Source: Halolamina rubra (GTDB lineage Archaea; Halobacteriota; Halobacteria; Halobacteriales; Haloferacaceae). From it: a stretch of 34,042 bases of DNA. The DNA is taken from positions 1 through 34,042 of the forward strand of contig NZ_BBJN01000056.1 in NCBI RefSeq assembly GCF_000739555.1. The letters are read 5' to 3'. The position numbers were made by a program, and so were the translations under genes. A model generated the notes under the pieces. That model saw nothing but the letters and a program-made list of their open reading frames with translations, searched no databases and was not told the origin of the DNA. Below, piece after piece: positions 31,150-34,042 of this stretch. Position 1 is the first letter of the stretch. Each line of letters opens with the position of its first letter.

Positions 31150-32397
31150 ATGCAGCACGACCAGGTCCGGCAGGTCGACCCGGAGATCGCCGACGCGCTC
31201 GAGGCCGAAACCGAGCGGCAGCGGGACACGCTCACGCTCATCGCCAGCGAGAACCACGTCTCCGAGGCGGTGATGGACGCCCAGTCCAGCACGCTCACCA
31301 ACAAGTACGCCGAGGGGTACCCCGGCCAGCGCTACTACGGCGGCTGTGAGCAGGCCGACGTCGTCGAGCAGCTGGCGATCGACCGCGCGAAGGAGCTCTG
31401 GGGCGCCGAGCACGTCAACGTCCAGCCCCACTCCGGGTCGCAGGCCAACATGGCCGTCTACATCGCCGCCCTGGAGCCCGGCGACAGGATTCTCAGTCTC
31501 GATCTCACCCACGGCGGCCACCTCAGCCACGGCCACCACGCGAACTTCGTCGGCGACCACTTCGAGGTGCAGCACTACGAGTGCGACGACGAGACGGGGT
31601 ACGTCGACTACGAGGGGCTCCGCGAGCAGGCCGAGCAGTTCGAGCCGGACATGATCGTCTCGGGCTACTCCGCCTACCCCCGCGAGGTCGAGTGGGAGCG
31701 GATCCAGGCCGCCGCCGACGCCGTCGACGCGCTCCACCTCGCGGACATCGCCCACATCACCGGGCTCGTCGCCGCGGGCGAACACGCGTCGCCGGTCGGG
31801 ATCGCCGACTTCGTCACCGGCTCGACGCACAAGACGATCCGCGCCGGCCGCGGCGGGATGGTGATGTGCGGCGAGGAGTGGGCCGAGGCCGTCGACAAGG
31901 CGGTCATCCCGGGGATGCAGGGCGGCCCGCTGATGCACAACATCGCCGGCAAGGCCGTCGGCTTCGAGGAGGCGCTCACCCCCGAGTTCGAGGAGTACGC
32001 CGCCCGGGTCGTGACCAACGCCGAGGCGATGGCCGAGCGCCTGCAGGAGCGCGGCCTCGAACTCGTCTCCGGCGGCACCGACACCCACCTCGTGCTCGCC
32101 GACCTCCGGCCCTCCCACCCCGACACCACCGGGAAGGACGTGGAGGAAGCGCTGGAGGAGACCGGGATCGTCCTCAACGCCAACACCGTGCCGGGCGAGA
32201 CGCGCTCGCCGTTCAACCCCTCGGGGATCCGCGTCGGGACGCCCGCGATCACGACGCGGGGGTTCACCGCCGACGACTGCCGGACCGTCGCGGACTGCAT
32301 CGCCGACGTGGTCGACGCGCCCGAGGACGAGGCCGTGCTCGCCGCGGTCTCCGAGACCGTGGACGAGCTGACCGACAGTCACCCCCTGTACGAGTAG
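31150..32397 (+). CDS. glyA: Serine hydroxymethyltransferase
   Basis: A 415-aa PLP enzyme that interconverts serine and glycine while moving a one-carbon unit to or from tetrahydrofolate. Family blocks are LTLIASENHVSEAV, TNKYAEGYPGQRYYGGC, VNVQPHSGSQANMAVY, LDLTHGGHLSHG and ADIAHITGLVAAG. The PLP-lysine loop is FVTGSTHKTIRAGRGGM, with Lys228, and the C-terminal SGIRVGTPAITTRGF follows. Length is normal for archaeal and bacterial SHMT. The start at 31150 is chosen from the TATA spacing and from the family's short N-terminus. The partial gene at the window end may be folD, which would extend this to a one-carbon cluster interrupted by a histidine kinase. Confidence 0.96.
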   Translation: MQHDQVRQVDPEIADALEAETERQRDTLTLIASENHVSEAVMDAQSSTLTNKYAEGYPGQRYYGGCEQADVVEQLAIDRAKELWGAEHVNVQPHSGSQANMAVYIAALEPGDRILSLDLTHGGHLSHGHHANFVGDHFEVQHYECDDETGYVDYEGLREQAEQFEPDMIVSGYSAYPREVEWERIQAAADAVDALHLADIAHITGLVAAGEHASPVGIADFVTGSTHKTIRAGRGGMVMCGEEWAEAVDKAVIPGMQGGPLMHNIAGKAVGFEEALTPEFEEYAARVVTNAEAMAERLQERGLELVSGGTDTHLVLADLRPSHPDTTGKDVEEALEETGIVLNANTVPGETRSPFNPSGIRVGTPAITTRGFTADDCRTVADCIADVVDAPEDEAVLAAVSETVDELTDSHPLYE

Positions 32398-32413
32398 CGC
32401 CGCGGAGCGGGCG

Positions 32414-32424
32414 GCTTTATTTAT
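32414..32424 (+). promoter_or_regulatory. TATA box of the histidine kinase gene
   Basis: CTTTATTTATC is a strong AT block centred 27-28 nt before the ATG at 32447. A GGAGA at 32436-32440 also sits at Shine-Dalgarno distance, so the mRNA could be leaderless or have a very short leader. Confidence 0.6.
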
Positions 32425-32446
32425 CGGGACCCACAGGAGACAGTAG

Positions 32447-33897
32447 ATGAACCAGCGCCTCCTCTGGATCGGGTCGCCGGACCCCCCGGCCGCGGTCACC
32501 CGTCTCGCCGACCGACGCGGGTGGACCGTCCGGACGGCGAACCCGGAGGACGGCGTCGCGGTCGCGACGAGCGACTCGCCGGTCGCGGTGCTCGTCGGCG
32601 CCGCCGGCGTCGCCGTCGACGAACTCCGGGCGGCCGTCGACGCCGCGCCGATCGGCTACTGTCCGGCCGCCACGACGCCCGACGGCGTCGCCGCGGCGGC
32701 CGGCGTCGACTTCGTCCTCCCCCAGGACGCAGACGCGTGGGGCGTCGAGGCGCTCGACGGCGGCTTTCGGCGGGCGGCTCCGGCGTCGCCGCCGACGGCG
32801 CCGGGGCGGCCGGGAAGTCGCCGGCCGACGCCGGCGAGACGGCCGACATCCGCCGGGAGCACGAGCGCCTGTGGACGCTGTTCGAGAACCTGCCGGACCC
32901 CGTCGTCGACGCCGAACACGTCGGCGATGGGCCGGTGATCCGTGCGGCGAACGACGCGTTCGCCGAGGTGTTCGACTGCGACCGCGAGACGGTTGCCGGC
33001 TCCCGGATCGACGAGGTGCTCACCTCGCCCGGGGAGGCGGTCGCCGGGAACACGCCGCCCGAGGAGATCAACGAGCAGGTCCGCGAGGGCGAGGTGACGG
33101 GGGCGAAAGTCCGACGGGAGACCACCAACGGCGCGCGGACGTTCCTGTTCCGCGGGATCCCCTACGCGGAGAACGGCACCGTGCGGGCGTTCGGTATCTA
33201 CACCGACGTGACCGAGATCGAGCGCCGGGAGCGCCACGTGAAGGTGCTCGACCGGCTCCTCCGGCACAACCTCCGGAACGACCTGGGGGTGGTGATCGGC
33301 CGGGCCGAGAACGTGATCGACCGCACCGACGACCCCGTGATCGAGGAGGAGGCGACCTCCCTGGTCGAGGCCGCGAACCGACTGATCGGCCTCAGTAACA
33401 CCGCGAAACGGATCCGCCGGATCATCGAGAACCCGGCGGACGAGCGCTCCGAGACCGCGGTCGCGGCGCTGCTCGACTCGGTCGCCGACGACGCCCGCGA
33501 TCGGTTCCCCGAGGCGACGATCGGCGCCGCGGCCGACGGGGCCGACCTGACCGTGTTAGCCACCTCGGACCTGCGGCTCGCGCTGGAGGAGCTGGTCGAG
33601 AACGCCGTCGTCCACGGCGGCGAGGCGCCGACCGTCGAGCTTCGGGCCGAACCGTTCGACGCGGCGCCCGACGAGTGGGTCGACCTGCTCGTCGTCGACG
33701 ACGGGCCGGGGATCCCCGAGGCCGAGCGCGCGGCCGTCACCGGCGCCAGGGACATCACCCAACTGCAACACGGCAGCGGGCTGGGGCTCTGGCTCGTCCG
33801 GTGGGCCGTCGAGTCTGTCGGCGGCGACGTGGGGTTCGAGCGCCGGGACGACCGGACCGTCGTCCGACTGCGGCTCCGCCGAGCGACCGCAGAGTGA
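32447..33897 (+). pseudogene. PAS-domain sensor histidine kinase, frameshifted
   Basis: A soluble two-component sensor kinase. The frame from 32447 encodes a receiver-like N-terminal part (MNQRLLWIGSPDPPAAVTRL, then VDFVLPQDADAWGVEALDGG) to about 32770. The coding signal then changes frame (AGKSPADAGETADIRREHER) and continues to the stop at 33895-33897. This needs one extra base near 32768-32790, in the run ggcggctttcggcgggcggc. Restored length is about 483 aa. Domains after the shift are PAS (LFENLPDPVVDAE... FGIYTDVTEIERRE), a dimerisation helix with phospho-His in LLRHNLRNDLGVV (His codon at about 33264), and a HATPase with N box LEELVENAVVHG, G1 VDDGPGIPEAE and G2 GSGLGLWLV. No transmembrane helix. 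It may be a true mutation or an assembly error. Confidence 0.85.
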
Positions 33898-33916
33898 TAC
33901 ACGTTCGTGTATTTTC
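33897..33916 (+). terminator. Hairpin plus T-run after the histidine kinase gene
   Basis: ATACACG-TT-CGTGTAT (7-bp arms) is followed at once by TTTT, directly after the kinase stop codon. It looks like a transcription terminator. The same ATACACGTAT core reappears at 33939-33948, so an operator role is an alternative. Confidence 0.45.
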
Positions 33917-33985
33917 CGAGCCATCCCTAGAGCTGTCTATACACGTATCCGAGGGTTGAAGTTCGCCCAGCCCCCCGATCGAACC

Positions 33986-34042
33986 ATGAGCGAGGCCATC
34001 AAGCGGCGGGCCGATCGCGCGGACGTTATCGACGGCGAGGCG
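33986..34042 (+). CDS. N-terminus of the next gene, possibly methylenetetrahydrofolate dehydrogenase (FolD)
   Basis: The ATG at 33986 opens 19 codons up to the window edge (MSEAIKRRADRADVIDGEA). The last residues, VIDGEA, resemble the (I/V)IDG.A start of FolD proteins, and folD often lies near glyA in haloarchaea. The evidence is thin, and the frame could belong to another protein. TCTATACACG about 45 nt upstream could be its TATA region. Confidence 0.35.
   Translation, partial: MSEAIKRRADRADVIDGEA

Overview
This is chromosomal DNA from an extremely halophilic archaeon (class Halobacteria). The evidence is very GC-rich coding sequence, strongly acidic proteins, Tat-type lipoprotein signals (twin Arg followed by a Cys lipobox), TATA boxes about 27 nt upstream of many start codons (leaderless transcripts), a halorhodopsin, and a TbsP-type regulator. 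I cannot fix the genus from sequence alone. No rRNA, tRNA, CRISPR array or intact insertion sequence was seen.

Layout. 1-4.7 kb: a membrane-anchored coiled-coil protein cut by the window edge, a PiT phosphate permease, and a three-gene metal ABC importer (znuA-znuC-znuB order, minus strand) with a perfect palindrome over its promoter. 4.8-11.6 kb: an acyl-CoA dehydrogenase, then a branched-chain amino acid (Liv) ABC system. Its binding protein is on the plus strand and carries a frameshift. The four membrane and ATPase genes livH-livM-livG-livF form a tightly overlapped minus-strand operon converging on it. 11.7-16.0 kb: a DUF4382 lipoprotein, a tiny pore-less voltage-sensor-like protein, a DUF389 membrane protein, an ATP-grasp ligase and a 56-aa membrane protein. 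16.0-18.8 kb: a cytochrome P450 divergent from a saccharopine-dehydrogenase-like enoyl reductase. 18.9-21.7 kb: two small unknown genes, halorhodopsin, and an unknown four-helix membrane protein. 22.3-24.4 kb: a HerA/DUF87-type ATPase with a C-terminal membrane anchor, abutting a four-helix membrane protein. 24.5-28.6 kb: an amidohydrolase, an array of 73-74 bp structured tandem repeats, a YcaO cyclodehydratase-like protein, and TbsP. 28.7-31.0 kb: a small membrane peptide gene overlapping the end of a CHAT-protease gene. 31.1-34.0 kb: serine hydroxymethyltransferase, a PAS histidine kinase with a second frameshift, and the first 19 codons of the next gene, possibly folD.

The most interesting items are the following. 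(1) The repeat array at 25571-26000 has six 22-nt hairpins whose arms change together (CCGGCCC/GGGCCGG versus CTGGACC/GGTCCAG). A second stem keeps pairing through G-U wobbles on the plus strand only, which suggests a structured RNA. (2) The 131-aa protein at 12518-12913 has six arginines spaced exactly every third residue, as in S4 of voltage sensors, but no pore. (3) Inverted repeats sit directly against the start codons of halorhodopsin and of the HerA-like ATPase. (4) Two separate one-base frameshifts occur in otherwise well-preserved genes.
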